Below, in pieces: positions 1 through 9,900 of a stretch of DNA of 64,000 nt (positions within the stretch are counted from its first letter, which is position 1; the number at the start of each line of letters is the position of its first letter). The position numbers were made by a program, and so were the translations under genes. The stretch is from Closterium sp. NIES-65 (taxonomy: Eukaryota; Streptophyta; Zygnematophyceae; Desmidiales; Closteriaceae): assembly GCA_948144175.1 (NCBI GenBank), contig CANXME010002660.1, forward strand, positions 99,409-163,408. Direction: 5' to 3'. The notes under the pieces were generated by a model. That model saw nothing but the letters and a program-made list of their open reading frames with translations. It ran no database searches and was not told where the DNA came from.

Positions 1-110
1 AGCCGCCCGAGCCACCCGAGCCGCCTGAGCCGCCCGAGCCACCCGAGCCATCCGAGCCGCCCGAGCTACCCGAGCCGCCTGAGCCGCCCGAGCCGCCTGA
101 GGAGCCGAGC
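1..110. repeat. 9-bp GC-rich minisatellite in the A1 leader
   Basis: The sequence is a run of imperfect GAGCCGCCC units (variants GAGCCACCC, GAGCCGCCT) with a period of 9 bp. It lies in the untranslated leader before the gag ATG at 274. The same leader region of A2 has related GAGCCGCC motifs at about 33670-33800, so it belongs to family A rather than to flanking DNA. It probably continues left of the window. Confidence 0.75.
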
Positions 111-1080
111 CGCTGGTGCCACGGAGCCGCAGTTGCTGCTGTGCCGTCCGAGCAGCCGTGTTGCGGTGCTGGTGTACTGCTGAGCTGCCCGACCCGCCCT
201 GTCTGGTGAGAGCAGCGCTTCTGTCACTGCACTGCCCCTGTCCTACAGTTGGTACTGCTAGTCCACTGCTGTCATGGCTACCCCCAGTGTTCTCGCTTTT
301 GACGCTGAGGGTCGAGCCATTGACTTTGAGGTTTGGGTAGATGACCTGCAGCTTTTCCTACAGAGCGATAGGGCAGACGGTCTCTCCCTCTTTGACCTCA
401 CCTCTGGTGCTTCCCCTGCCCCTGCTCCGATGCCGACGCCACTGTTCGCTCCCAGTGGACCACTCGCGATGCTGCTGCACGTCTTGCTGTGCGTCGCCAC
501 CTGCCTACCACTGAGCGCGCGCACTTTAGTCTGTACAAGAGTGCTCAGACCTTGTACGACGCTGTAGTTGCACGCTACTCTTCCCCTGCCACTGCTGCAC
601 TGAGCCGCCTCATGCTACCGTACCTCTTTCCTGACCTTGCTGCCTTTCCCACAGTCGCTGACCTCATTACGCACCTCCGCACTAGTGACACTCGCTACCG
701 CGCCGCGCTTCCTGCTGAGTTCTGCGCCAAGAACCCCCCCCCCATGTACATCACTCTCTATTATATAGTCACCCGCCTCCCTGACTCCCTTCGCGTAGTC
801 AGGGACCACTTTCTCTCAGTCTGTCCCACCACTCTCACTGTTGACCTCCTAGAGAAGGCCCTCCTAGCAGCGGAGAAGAGCATAGTCGCTGTAGGAGCCT
901 CTCGTGGTGACCCTCGCACCCCCATCTTTGAGGGGTGTTCCCCTTCCCCCCTGTTGCCCTCTGTCGCCTCTGCTGCTGCGGCCGACCTCGTTGGTCTTGA
1001 GTCGGTCGGTGCGGCGTCTGCTCCTAGCGGGAGACGCCGCTCTGGCAAGGGCAAGGGGGGCAAGGGCGCCAGTGGAGCTA

Positions 1081-1259
1081 GCGGGGGTGGTGGAGGTGGC
1101 GGTGGAGGCGGCGGAGGGAGTGGGGGTGGCGGTGGGAGTGGTGGCGGGGGTGGAGGTGTCGGTGGCAGCAGCGGAGGCGGAGGCGGTAGCGGTGGGAGCG
1201 GAGGCGGCGGTGGTGGCGGAGGTGGAGGCGGCGGTGGTGGAGGAGGTGGAGCTGGTCGG
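1081..1259 (+). repeat. Polyglycine-coding GGN tract in A1 gag
   Basis: This stretch is almost pure GGN codons (GGTGGAGGCGG type) and encodes about 60 glycines with a few Ser and Val. It sits between the capsid-like part of gag and the Cys/His cluster. A2 has a matching tract at about 34690-34890 of different length, so the tract is both a family feature and length-variable. It is presumably a flexible, RNA-binding (RGG-like) linker; that function is inference. Confidence 0.8.
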
Positions 1260-3299
1260 GGTGGTGCTTCGCAGCGGAGCGGCTCCGGTGGTGGTCAGCG
1301 CCAGCAGCAGCAGCAGCGTTCTCGGGACATCCCTCCTCCTCAGCAGCTCCGTGAGTGGTACACGCAGCGTCAGCGTGGTGGGGGTTTTGGCTCGTGCACC
1401 TACGTCCTTCGCTCCGGCGACTGCGCGGGTGAGCAGTGTGGGGGTGCCCACCCCACCCAGCGCTGGTTTGGCCGCGTGACGGACGCTTGGCGTCAGCAGT
1501 TCCCGGAGGCTAGTGAGATCCCCCGCTGGGGAGACCTGTCTAGGGCAGGTGTCGCTATCTATGATCTTGACTTTGATGCTATCCTTGCTGCCATGTATGC
1601 TGTGACTATTAGTGATGAGGGTGACTGTTACCGGTGTTTCTCGCCCGACCCGGGCATTGGTACTGCTGCGCTAGGTGCTAATGAGGCTGCTGCTCTAGGT
1701 GCCAGCGCGTCTGCGCCCTCAGGTACTGGTGAGGCTGCACTCTCAGGTACCGCGTCGGCTTCGGCCTCCCTCACCTTCACACTTGACTCGCGGGCTTCTC
1801 GCTCCTTCTTTCGAGACCGCACCACATTCACGCCGCTTGGTCGACCGGTTGCAGTCTCCCTGGCAGACCCCTCTGGGGGTCCTGTCCTCTCTCACTTCTC
1901 CACTGTCCTCCCGTGTCCGGCTGCCCCCTTTGGCACCTTGTCTGGTCTTTACCTCCCCTCATTCTCTACGAACTTGGTGAGTGGTGCTGACCTGCAGGAT
2001 ACGGGGGTTCACCAGTTTACTCCTGCGAGTCAGCGGGTGACCCACTGCTCGGACGCTCGCACGGGCCGGCACCTGGCCACGTTTACGCGTCGGCCGGGGT
2101 CGAGCCTCTACACCCAGACCACTAGGTCCCCTCCTGTCCCTGCTTCTGGCCAGGTAGCTGCGTCGGGTCAGGTGTTTGCTGCAGCGTCCAGGTCTGGTCC
2201 TGAGTCTGCCCCCTGCTCGTGTCGCCTCCTGTCTCACGAGACTATCCTGTGGCACCACTGTCTTGGTCACCCCTCCCTGCCTCGTCTCCGAGGCATGGCT
2301 TCCCGTGTCCTTGTCTCTGGTCTTCCCCGGTCCCTCCCTCCCCTTCCTCCAGGGCCTGGTCCTTCCTGTGTCCCCTGTGTCGAGGGGCGGCTCCGGGCTG
2401 CCCCTCACTCCTCTCAGTTTCCCCCGACAGAGGCCCCGCTGCAGACGCTTCACATGGACGTGTGGGGCCCAGCCCGCGTCCGTGGACAGGGTCACGAGCA
2501 CTACTTCTTGCTGGTGGTTGACGACTACTCACGTTACACCACAGTCTTCCCCTTGCGCAGCAAGGATGATGTCACTGAGGTGTTGATGGACTGGATCCGC
2601 GCAGCTCGTCTCCAGCTCAGGAGGAGCTTCGGCTCGGACTTTCCTATTCTGCGTCTGCACTCTGACCGAGGCGGAGAGTTCTCCTCTGGCCTTCTGCGAG
2701 CCTACTGTCGTGCGCGAGGCATCTGCCAGACCTTTACGCTTCCGGACTCTCCACAGCAAAATGGGATTGCTGAGCACCGCATTGGCATGGTCATGGACGT
2801 CGCTCGTACGTCCATGATGCATGCGGCTGCCCCCCATTTTCTGTGGCCGTTTGCGGTTCGGTACGCGGCGCATCAGATCAACCTTCACCCCAGGGTCTCC
2901 AGGCCGGAGACCTCCCCAGCCTTGCTGTAGACGGGGAAGATCGGCGATGCGTCTGCGTTCCGTGTCTGGGGATCTCGGGCGTTTGTCCGCGACTTGTCTG
3001 CGGACAAGCTGTCCCCTCGTGCTGCTCCCTGTGTCTTCCTTGGCTTCCCCCTTGACGCCCCTGGGTGGCAGTTCTACCACCCCACCTCTCGTCGTGTTCT
3101 GTCCTCCCAGGACGTCACGTTCGACGAGTCACTCCCCTACTACCGCCTCTTCCCCTACCGCACTCCTTCCCTCCCCCCGCCACCGCACTTCCTTGTGCCA
3201 GGTCCCCCCCCAGTAGACCCCCTCCCCCCTCAGGGTCCTGCTCCTTCAGGTGTGTCCCAGGTAGATGCAGTCGAGCCGGTCGAGGTTGCTGGTGATTCT

Positions 3300-3590
3300 G
3301 GTACTGCTGCGGGTGCTGAGCCTGGGGGTGCTGACTCTGAGGGTGCTGCGCACGTGGGTGCGGAGCCTGGGGGTGCTGAGTCTGGGGGTGCTGCGACTGG
3401 GGGTGCTGAGCCTGGGGGTGCTACGCCTGGGGGTGCTGAGCCTGGGGGTACTACGACTGGGGGTGCTGAGCCTGGGGGTGCTACGACTGTGGGTGCTGAG
3501 CCTTGGGGTGCTACGTCAGGAGCTGCTGAGCCTGGGGGTGCTGCGTGTGGAGCTACTAAGCCTGGTGGTGCGGAGCCAGCGGCCGCTGGA
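3300..3590 (+). repeat. 15-bp coding minisatellite in the A1 integrase-RT linker
   Basis: These are tandem 15-bp units of GGGGGTGCTGAGCCT type, coding for a pentapeptide of the GGAEP kind, with ACG/ACT/TCT substitutions in place of GAG. It lies in the linker after the integrase, where copia elements are usually poorly conserved. A2 carries the same array at about 36915-37130 with a different copy number and order. Confidence 0.8.
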
Positions 3591-4663
3591 CCTGCTCGTG
3601 TGGCGTCTGGCGGTGCTAGGCCTGGAGGTTCTCCGAGTGCTTTGTCTCGGCGGGAGCCACTCACCCCACAGGAGTTGCGCGAGTGGTTTGCCTGGCGCTG
3701 GAGGCGTACTGCTGGAGCTGGAGCTTCTTCGGCCGCTGCGGGTGCTGGTGCCGCCGGTCCCAGAGATGCTCGTCCTGGGAGTGCTGGAGCTGCTGGGCCT
3801 GCGGGTACGACTGGAGCTGGAGCTGCTGAGGGTGTTCGCGCTGAGGCTACTGCTGTCAGTCTTGGCAATGGTCCTGCTGCGGGAGCTGCTCGTACTGCTG
3901 GAGGTCCTGCAGCTGGAGGTGATGTTGGCGCTGGTACTGCCGGTGAGGGTGCTGGTGCTGTCCCTGCTGTGTCTGGAGTCGCTGCGCGGCCTCGGCCGTA
4001 CTTCGTTCCGCTCCTTCAGCAGGTTCTTGGTCCTTCTCCTCCTGTAGGGTGTCCACCGCCTGTCCAGTCACAGTCACAGTTACCGCCCACCTCCCCACTG
4101 CCTGCTCCCTCTCCTTACACTGGTCTTACTAGAGGTCTTGCTGAGCGTCGTGAGCCTGCGTCTCGTCCCGCGTCGCGTGTTCGTGCTGCTCGCGCTAGTG
4201 GTCGCGGTTCGGTCAGCGTCCTCGTCCTGTCCCTGGCACGCACCGGATGTCTCTGCGTCCGTCCACTGCTCCTCTGCGTGTCCCTTTGCCTTCTCCTCCT
4301 GAGTCCTTTCTTCCTGCGCTTGCCGACCCGGAGTCGGACTCTCTTCGTGCTGCCAGTCCTAGCGTCACGCGTCTCCTTGCTACTGTCGTCACTGACCCCT
4401 CGTTTGAGTCCACTGCTGCGTCTGCTCTTGTTGCTAAGCTCGTCGACTTTGCTGCTCGCTATCGTCTAGACTACGCTGCTAGTCTTGTTGCTGAGTCTGC
4501 GTCTGTCTGTCCTCCATCCGTCGGGAATGAGTGAGCTCTTAGCACGGACGTCCTTGAGGAGAGGCAGGAGGAGTTCCAGTGTCTGGCTGCTGCTTCACCT
4601 CATCTCGCGTCCGTACTGCTTACCCCTGAGGGAGACCCAGATGCACTAGACATCCCGAGTCTA

Positions 4664-5158
4664 GTGGTCCTTACTGGGCACGCGGACGCTTCTTGGGCTG
4701 ACGACCAGGCTACGCAGCGGTCGTCACAGGGTTACACCTTCAGTCTTGGTTCCGGCTCTGTTTCGTGGCGGGCTACTCGCTCGTCTTCTGTTCTCGGCTC
4801 CAGTTGTGAGGCTGAGATCTACGCCGGGGCCATGGCTGCACAGGAGCTTCGCTGGCTCACCTACCTGCTGACTGACCTCGGAGAGCCGCCTCGTTCTCCT
4901 CCAGTGCTGTACGTAGACAACAAGGCCATGCTGGCCTTGTGTCGGAAGCAGCGCCTGGAGCACAGAACGAAGCACATTGCTCTCCGCTACTTTCTTGCTC
5001 GTGAGTTGCAGCAGCGTGGTCAGTTGCGACTTGCGTACGTGGCCTCTGAGGCCAACACTGCTGATGTTTTCACCAAGGCACTTCCGCTTTGTGATCATCA
5101 GCGCTTTTGCATTCAGCTGGGTCTTGTGCCTGTCTTGCCTCACAAGCTCACCCCTTGA
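4664..5158 (+). pseudogene. Family A RNase H domain, A1 (detached from RT)
   Basis: The 165-codon open segment begins LTGHADASWADD and carries the copia RNase H triad: Asp in HADASW, Glu in SCEAEIYAG and Asp in YVDNKAML. It ends with the usual ADVFTKALPLCDHQRF tail before a stop at 5156-5158. In A2 this domain follows the RT directly. Here it is joined at about 4658 to the pre-RT linker, the joint falling at short CTAGTGG/CCAGTGG similarity, which points to a simple deletion. It may be open by chance retention; there is no reason to think it is translated alone. Confidence 0.8.
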
Positions 5159-5367
5159 CATTGCTTGTACTCTTACATATATATATATACCTGCCCTTGC
5201 TTGTTTAGCCTTATATATATATGTGTACTCCAGCATGTGAACTGGCCTTGTGGCCTTGACCTTGTCCTCGGACTGTATGGTGACGTTGTGATCCACCCTA
5301 AGCTTTGTCTGCTTTGCTTGACTGGTCTTGTGACCCCTTGTTCTCCCCCACTTTGCCTATGGGGGTG
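5159..5367 (+). other. A1 3' untranslated region with TA repeats and polypurine tract
   Basis: There is no coding content. There are two TATATA runs (about 5175-5190 and 5211-5222). A short G-rich stretch (5361-5367) ends directly against the TGTCAG start of the LTR, as expected for a plus-strand priming site. Confidence 0.6.
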
Positions 5368-5479
5368 TGTCAGATTTATATGACATAGTGGGGTAGCCTA
5401 TATGGGGTACACATTTCTAGGGTTGCATATTTGTATCACTTCCATTCCTTAGTCATTCATTCTCGTTCTAATTTTCTCA
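5368..5479 (+). repeat. Family A 3' LTR of A1
   Basis: It starts TGTCAGATTT and ends TTCTCA. It shares TAGTGGGGTA, GGGGTAC, TTCATTC and the terminal TTCT with the A2 5' LTR (32909-33041), which is 133 bp and starts TGTCAGAACA. It is about 20 bp shorter near its left end and clearly diverged. The very short LTR is typical of some copia lineages. Confidence 0.7.
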
Positions 5480-5790
5480 GTTCTACCTAGCAAGGACCTT
5501 GGGAATAAACCTGGGAACAACCAGGGATGATCCCAAATAATTCCAAGCAGCAGATCCAACCTGGCTGGACAAAACAGCAGGTGGTAGGTTGGTAAACAAC
5601 CTCTGGTTCTGTTTTTCCAACCTGGGAAAAACAACAACCAGGTTCAGGTCCTTTAAAAAAACAGAATCTGATTTGTCTTTGCCCAACCAGCCAAATGCTG
5701 GTTCCACTGGTTTCCCCTGGCCCTGTATCAAGCAGATACAGACAAACAATATCCAACCTTTACCTAAATTGTACCCCTATAGTACCTGCC
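5480..5790 (-). repeat. Family B LTR fragment (-), left part, split by B1
   Basis: The sequence from GTTCTACCTAGCAAGG to AGTACCTGCC matches the middle of the minus-strand family-B LTR (compare 32560-32860 and 19850-20155). It continues at 12651 after the nested element B1. The missing outer portion (about 490 bp) is expected upstream of A1, because A1 ends exactly where this homology begins. Confidence 0.85.
5786..5790. repeat. Target-site duplication of B1 (left)
   Basis: CTGCC lies immediately before the 5' LTR and recurs at 12646-12650 immediately after the 3' LTR. Removing B1 and one copy restores the LTR sequence ...ACCTGCCTTGCTACAC, matching intact family-B LTRs (GCCTGCCCTGCTACAC). Confidence 0.9.
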
Positions 5791-6883
5791 TGTTGGGTGC
5801 AAATTCACATTGCACGACATCCTGCCGTCTGTTTGTACGAGTATGCGTGTGCGAATGCATTTGCGTGTGAATGGTATGTTTGTGTGTTTGTTTGCTTTCG
5901 CAATTTTCGCTTGAAGCATTTGCAGGTACTCGCAAAATGTGCGCTTCGGCATAACATTGTACGCGCTATGAACAGTACAAGCAGAAAGGACGAGCTCGCA
6001 AAGGAACCCAAGATGGAAGCTTTGCGGTTCGGCTTACTTGATTGCGCAGATTCAGTTCTATCCAACTCGAAATTGTACTGTTTTGTTTGGTTGACTATAG
6101 TGTAGCAGGGCAGGCACTATAGGGGTACAATTTAGGTGAAGGTTGGATGTTGTTTGTCTGTATCTGCATGCTACAGGGCCAGGGGAAACCAGCGGAACCA
6201 GCATTTGGCTGGTTGGGCAAAGACAAAACAGGTTCTGTTTTTAGGACCTGAACCTGGTTGTTGTTTTCCCAGGTTGGAAAAACAGAACCAGAGGTTGTTC
6301 ACCAACCTATCACCTGCTATTTTGTCCAGCCAGGTTGGTTCTGTTGCTTGGAATTATTTGGGATCATCCCTGGTTGTTCCCAGGTTGATTCCCAAGGTCC
6401 TTGCTAGCTAGAGCTATTTATTCCTTCTCTGTTTGTACCTGAATATAGTAAAATTGATTCAAGCGAATTCCTTCCTTGCTGGAATTTCTTTTCTACGCGG
6501 TGCGACGGCGGAATGCTACCCGAGTCAACGCTAGTACGCTAGCACTCCAACGCTAGGCTAACGCTGTCCGAGCCATAACTTCGTAATGGCAGAACTTTTC
6601 GCGAGGCAACGTGGCTTATTTTAAAGCTCTTAGAGTGAGCTTCGATATAGGAAATTCTCAGCTTAATCCGATCGACGGTCTGCACGATACGCTGCGCGAC
6701 GTTCAAGGTACTCTTGCTGTTTTGACTAAGTCCCTCTTGATCCCTCTCTCTACAAACTCGGACCCGAGGATAGGGGCTGGTCTTGTACCAGGCACCCAAG
6801 GACCCTTGGAGGTGACCCCGAGGAGAGGTTTTAAGTGTGATAAAGTCTTAATAGCTTGAGTTTATTAGGCCCTTACACCAACA
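5791..6883 (+). repeat. B1 5' LTR (1093 bp)
   Basis: It runs from TGTTGGGTGCAAATTC to TTACACCAACA and ends with the 6-bp inverted repeat TGTTGG/CCAACA. It is followed by AGC and the PBS. It should hold the promoter and the polyadenylation signals. I could not fix the TATA box or R region. A cluster of CCAGGTTG and CCTGGTTGTT motifs lies at 6253-6387. Confidence 0.95.
6253..6387 (+). promoter_or_regulatory. Cluster of CCAGGTTG / CCTGGTTGTT motifs in the B LTR (candidate cis elements)
   Basis: CCAGGTTG occurs at 6269, 6330 and 6380, and CCTGGTTGTT at 6253 and 6369. The last CCTGGTTGTT and CCAGGTTG are almost contiguous. The cluster is kept in every family-B LTR read here. Repeated short motifs in an LTR often bind transcription factors, but this function is inferred only from repetition. 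Confidence 0.35.
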
Positions 6884-6886
6884 AGC

Positions 6887-6898
6887 TGGTATCAGAGC
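6887..6898 (+). other. B1 primer-binding site (initiator Met-tRNA type)
   Basis: TGGTATCAGAGC lies three bases after the 5' LTR. This is the standard plant copia PBS complementary to the 3' end of initiator methionine tRNA. It starts minus-strand DNA synthesis. Confidence 0.9.
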
Positions 6899-6929
6899 TG
6901 CGTTATAGTGATCCTCGATATAGGTAGCT

Positions 6930-9900
6930 ATGGCGGGCAACACCTCGGCGGTAGCTGGTGAATCTTCAGCCCAAGATCGTAGCGGCAGCCATGATTCTGG
7001 TGTTTCTGCGCCAAGGGGAGCGCGAACAAGCCAGGGCTCGCTGATCAAGGAGGTGCTGAAAAACTTCACCGTCGAGAAGTTCAATGGTGAGGGCTATGAT
7101 GATTGGGCCTGGAAAATGCAACTTTATTTCCGTCAAATCGGATTGCTGAAACTAATGATTGGGGAGGAGCCTAGACCGAGTGACCCCGCCCTTCAGGAAG
7201 ATTGGGACGAGCGCGCCTCGGCTGGCTACTACTTGATGTCGCAGAGTTTGGAGCTGAACCAGCGTCACCACGTCATGCACCTGCTGCCGGAGGTTGAGTG
7301 CGGTCCGAAGGCGTGGACGGTGTTGAAGGAGCTGCACGCCCCGACCTCCGTTGTTGCAACATTGATGCTGGAGAGGGAGCTGTCCGCGTTGCGCCTGAGC
7401 GAGGGAGAGCCGGTGCAACCTGTCCTGGACAAATTGCGCGACCTCTACGCGAAGTTGGCAACCGCAGGAATCACCTACCCGGAGCAAACAAAGTGCTTGA
7501 AGATGCTCTCGCTGCTGCCGGAATCGTGGCTTCAATTTACGAGCGGATTGAGCCTGCCGCAGAACCAGAGCTTGTGGACGCTCGAGTGGGTGCGGACGAA
7601 GATTCTGGAGGAGGACTTCCGTCGCCGCCAACTGAGGGGTGGAGACGACGGCAGCAGCGGCTACGGGATGCAAGGGAGCCGACGTGGCAAAGGACGTGGC
7701 TTCGGTGGTGCTGGACGCGGTGCAAAGAAAGACGACGACTCCAACGACCAACAAGGAGGTACCGGTTGGGGTCGCGGTGCGAAATCTGGACGTGGGGGCA
7801 AGTCGGGTGCTGGTGGCAAAATGAAAGGGAGTTGCTGGTATTGTGAGAAGGAGGGGCACCCCTGGTTTTTGTGCTATAAGAAACCCGATGGATGGACCCC
7901 CCAGAATCGTCACCAGGATGGCGGCGCGCGGAGGAACCAGAAAAACGGCGCCAACATGGTCGCTGATTCGTCCGACAACAACCCGAAGGGCAACGGCGGT
8001 GCGGAGAAGAAGAAGGAGCGCACCGCGGGCCAATTCTTCCATATGGGAGACAAGGGGGAGCAAGGAGACGCATCTGCTAAGGCTGGAGCAGAGCTGCACC
8101 CCCTGGACTATTGGGTGTTGGACACAGGCGCTGCTTGGACAATGACGCCGCGCAAGGACCTGCTGGACGACGTACGCGCTGCACCGATTAATGAGGTGTG
8201 CTCTGCCTCTGGACACATGTTGAAGGTGGCTGGTGCGGGACGAGCTGCATTTAAGGGAGCGGATGGCAAGCCGGTGGTGCTGCACGACGTTCTCCTCGTC
8301 CCCGACCTGAAGGCCAACCTCATCTCCCTCCGTAAGCTTGGCAAGGCTGGGGTGAACACCAACACGGATGGGGCTCGCACTTATAAGGGGAAGCTGGGCA
8401 ATCGGGTGCTTTGGGATCTGCACGAAAGCAAGGACGTGTACAGATCCATGTGGCAGCTGCCGGCGCTGGCGTGGCACGGTGGGGGGCAGGCTAGAGAGGG
8501 GTCTGCATCCCAGGGGGAGTGCAACGCCGTTGGAGGGGTTGGTGTGAAAGTGTCGGCCAGATCTGGGGAGACGGATTGGGCAACGGCACACCGACGCTTG
8601 GGGCATGTGGCAATGCCTTTGCTGAAGCAGTTGGAGAAGGATGGAGCCGTTAAGGGCTTGAAGCTGAACGGACAACCACCCGATGATAACTGTGAAATCT
8701 GTTTGCTCTCAAAGTTTACCCGTTTCCCCTTCCATAGTGTGGCTGGCAGGAGCAAAAAGCCGTTGGAGCTGGTCCACATGGACTTGGTGGGGCCGCTGCC
8801 GGTTCAGGGACACAAGGGGGAGCGGTACTTCCTGACCATTGTGGATGATTGGAGCAGGCTTATGTGGGCATATCCGCTGAAGCAGAAGGACCATGCCGCC
8901 TCTACGATACGGGAAGATTGGCTGCCATTCGTGGAGAAGCAAGCGGAGTGTGTGGTGAAGCGGATTAGGACAGATCGGGGTGGTGAGTTCCTTGGAGCTG
9001 AGATGACGGCCTGGCTCAAGAAGCAGGGCATCCAGAGGGAGCTGACCACGGCTTACACCCCACAGTCTAACGGTGTAGCAGAACGGGCGAACCGGACAAT
9101 TCTGGAGACAGCTAGGGCGCTGCTCATAGAATCTGGGCTGGGCAACTTGATGTGGCCCCATGCTGTTCGGCACGCTACCGTCGCTAGGAACAGGGTACTC
9201 ACAAAGGTTGGGGATGACTCGTGGGTGCCGTTGGAGAGGTGGCTTGGGAGGAAGCCGCCGGTGGACATGCTGAGGGTGTTCGGTTGCATGGCAGTCGCCC
9301 ACGTCCCCAAGACCTACCGCAGTAAGTTGGGGGCAAGTGCAATCTGGTGTGTGCATTTGGGGCTGGCTGCTGAGAGCAAGGGATGGCTGCTGTGGGAGCC
9401 TTCCAAGGGTGTGTTGTTTGACAGCAGGGATGTGAAGTTTGTTGAGGGCATGATGTATGGGAGCTGGGAGAAACAGCCGGAGGCCAGGGTGTCCCAGCAG
9501 ATGGAGCAGATTACCATGCAGCTGGACCTGACTCCTAGTGTGTGGGAGGAGGGAGAGGAGGCAGCTGCAGAGGGTGGTGATAAAGAGAAGGTGCAGGAGG
9601 CACCTGCTGGTGGAGGTGATGGTGTGGAGATTAGCGGTAGCACTAGTGGAGCTGCTGGATCCGAGGGAGGAGAGCAGCAGCAGGGGAAAACTAAGAAGCC
9701 GAAGGGTGTTATTATGAAGGGATGGGAGACACCCGTCTCCAGGCCAGGACGTACCCGTATGGCTACTAAGAAGCTGACTGCAGGAGCTGATGTAGCGGAG
9801 CAGCAGCTTGGGACCGAGGAGGCATTGCTGATTCTACCGCATGGCTATGACCCGGATGAGGAGGATCAACCTGCGTACTGTTTTCTTGCCCCTGCACCAG

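Larger units (their letters stand above)
274..5158 (+). pseudogene. Family A gag-pol polyprotein, A1 (broken, RT domain missing)
   Basis: The ATG at 274 is chosen because A2 begins with the same residues (MATPSVLAFDAEGRAIDFEV) at 33900. Gag is interrupted by a frameshift at about 420-488 and resumes in the frame of 489. In order come a glycine-rich tract (1081-1259), a Cys/His cluster (1425-1470), an aspartic protease whose DSG is changed to DSR (1785-1793), a gag-pre-integrase HxxxH/CxxC region, and an integrase with D at 2457, D at 2664 and E at 2772 (DD35E). A TAG at 2928-2930 replaces the Trp seen in A2. The same frame then continues through the integrase C-terminus and a Gly/Ala/Glu/Pro linker. 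There is a further frameshift near 4210 and a stop at 4532. About 1.1 kb holding the RT is absent at 4658. It cannot encode a working polyprotein. Confidence 0.85.
1..5479 (+). mobile_element. Family A Ty1/copia element, copy A1 (5' end beyond window, RT deleted)
   Basis: This is an LTR retrotransposon of the copia order (gag, protease, integrase, then RNase H). The leader, gag-pol remnant, 3' untranslated region, purine-rich stretch and a short 3' LTR can be followed to 5479. The 5' LTR lies upstream of the window. The second copy at 32909-39701 supplies the comparison that shows where A1 is broken. The right end abuts a minus-strand family-B LTR with no gap, so A1 appears to have inserted into that LTR. 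It is defective: it has no reverse transcriptase, several frameshifts and an in-frame stop. Confidence 0.85.

Noticed and set aside
904-1479. Alternative-frame ORFs over the polyglycine tract
   Set aside because: GGN repeats are open in every frame; the gag frame is fixed by flanking homology with A2.
5170-5225. TATATA runs as a promoter
   Set aside because: They lie between the A1 stop codon and its 3' LTR, with no gene downstream; simple AT repeats are the plainer reading.
5805-6859. Small ORFs of 60-136 codons inside every family-B LTR
   Set aside because: They occur on both strands in non-coding LTR sequence, are lost by indels in older LTRs and show no domain.
7152-8675. 507-codon antisense ORF in B1 (and 426-codon versions in B2 and B3)
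   Set aside because: It is opposite gag/protease/pre-integrase, Leu/Arg/His-rich without a recognisable domain, and its conservation follows from near-identity of the sense gene.
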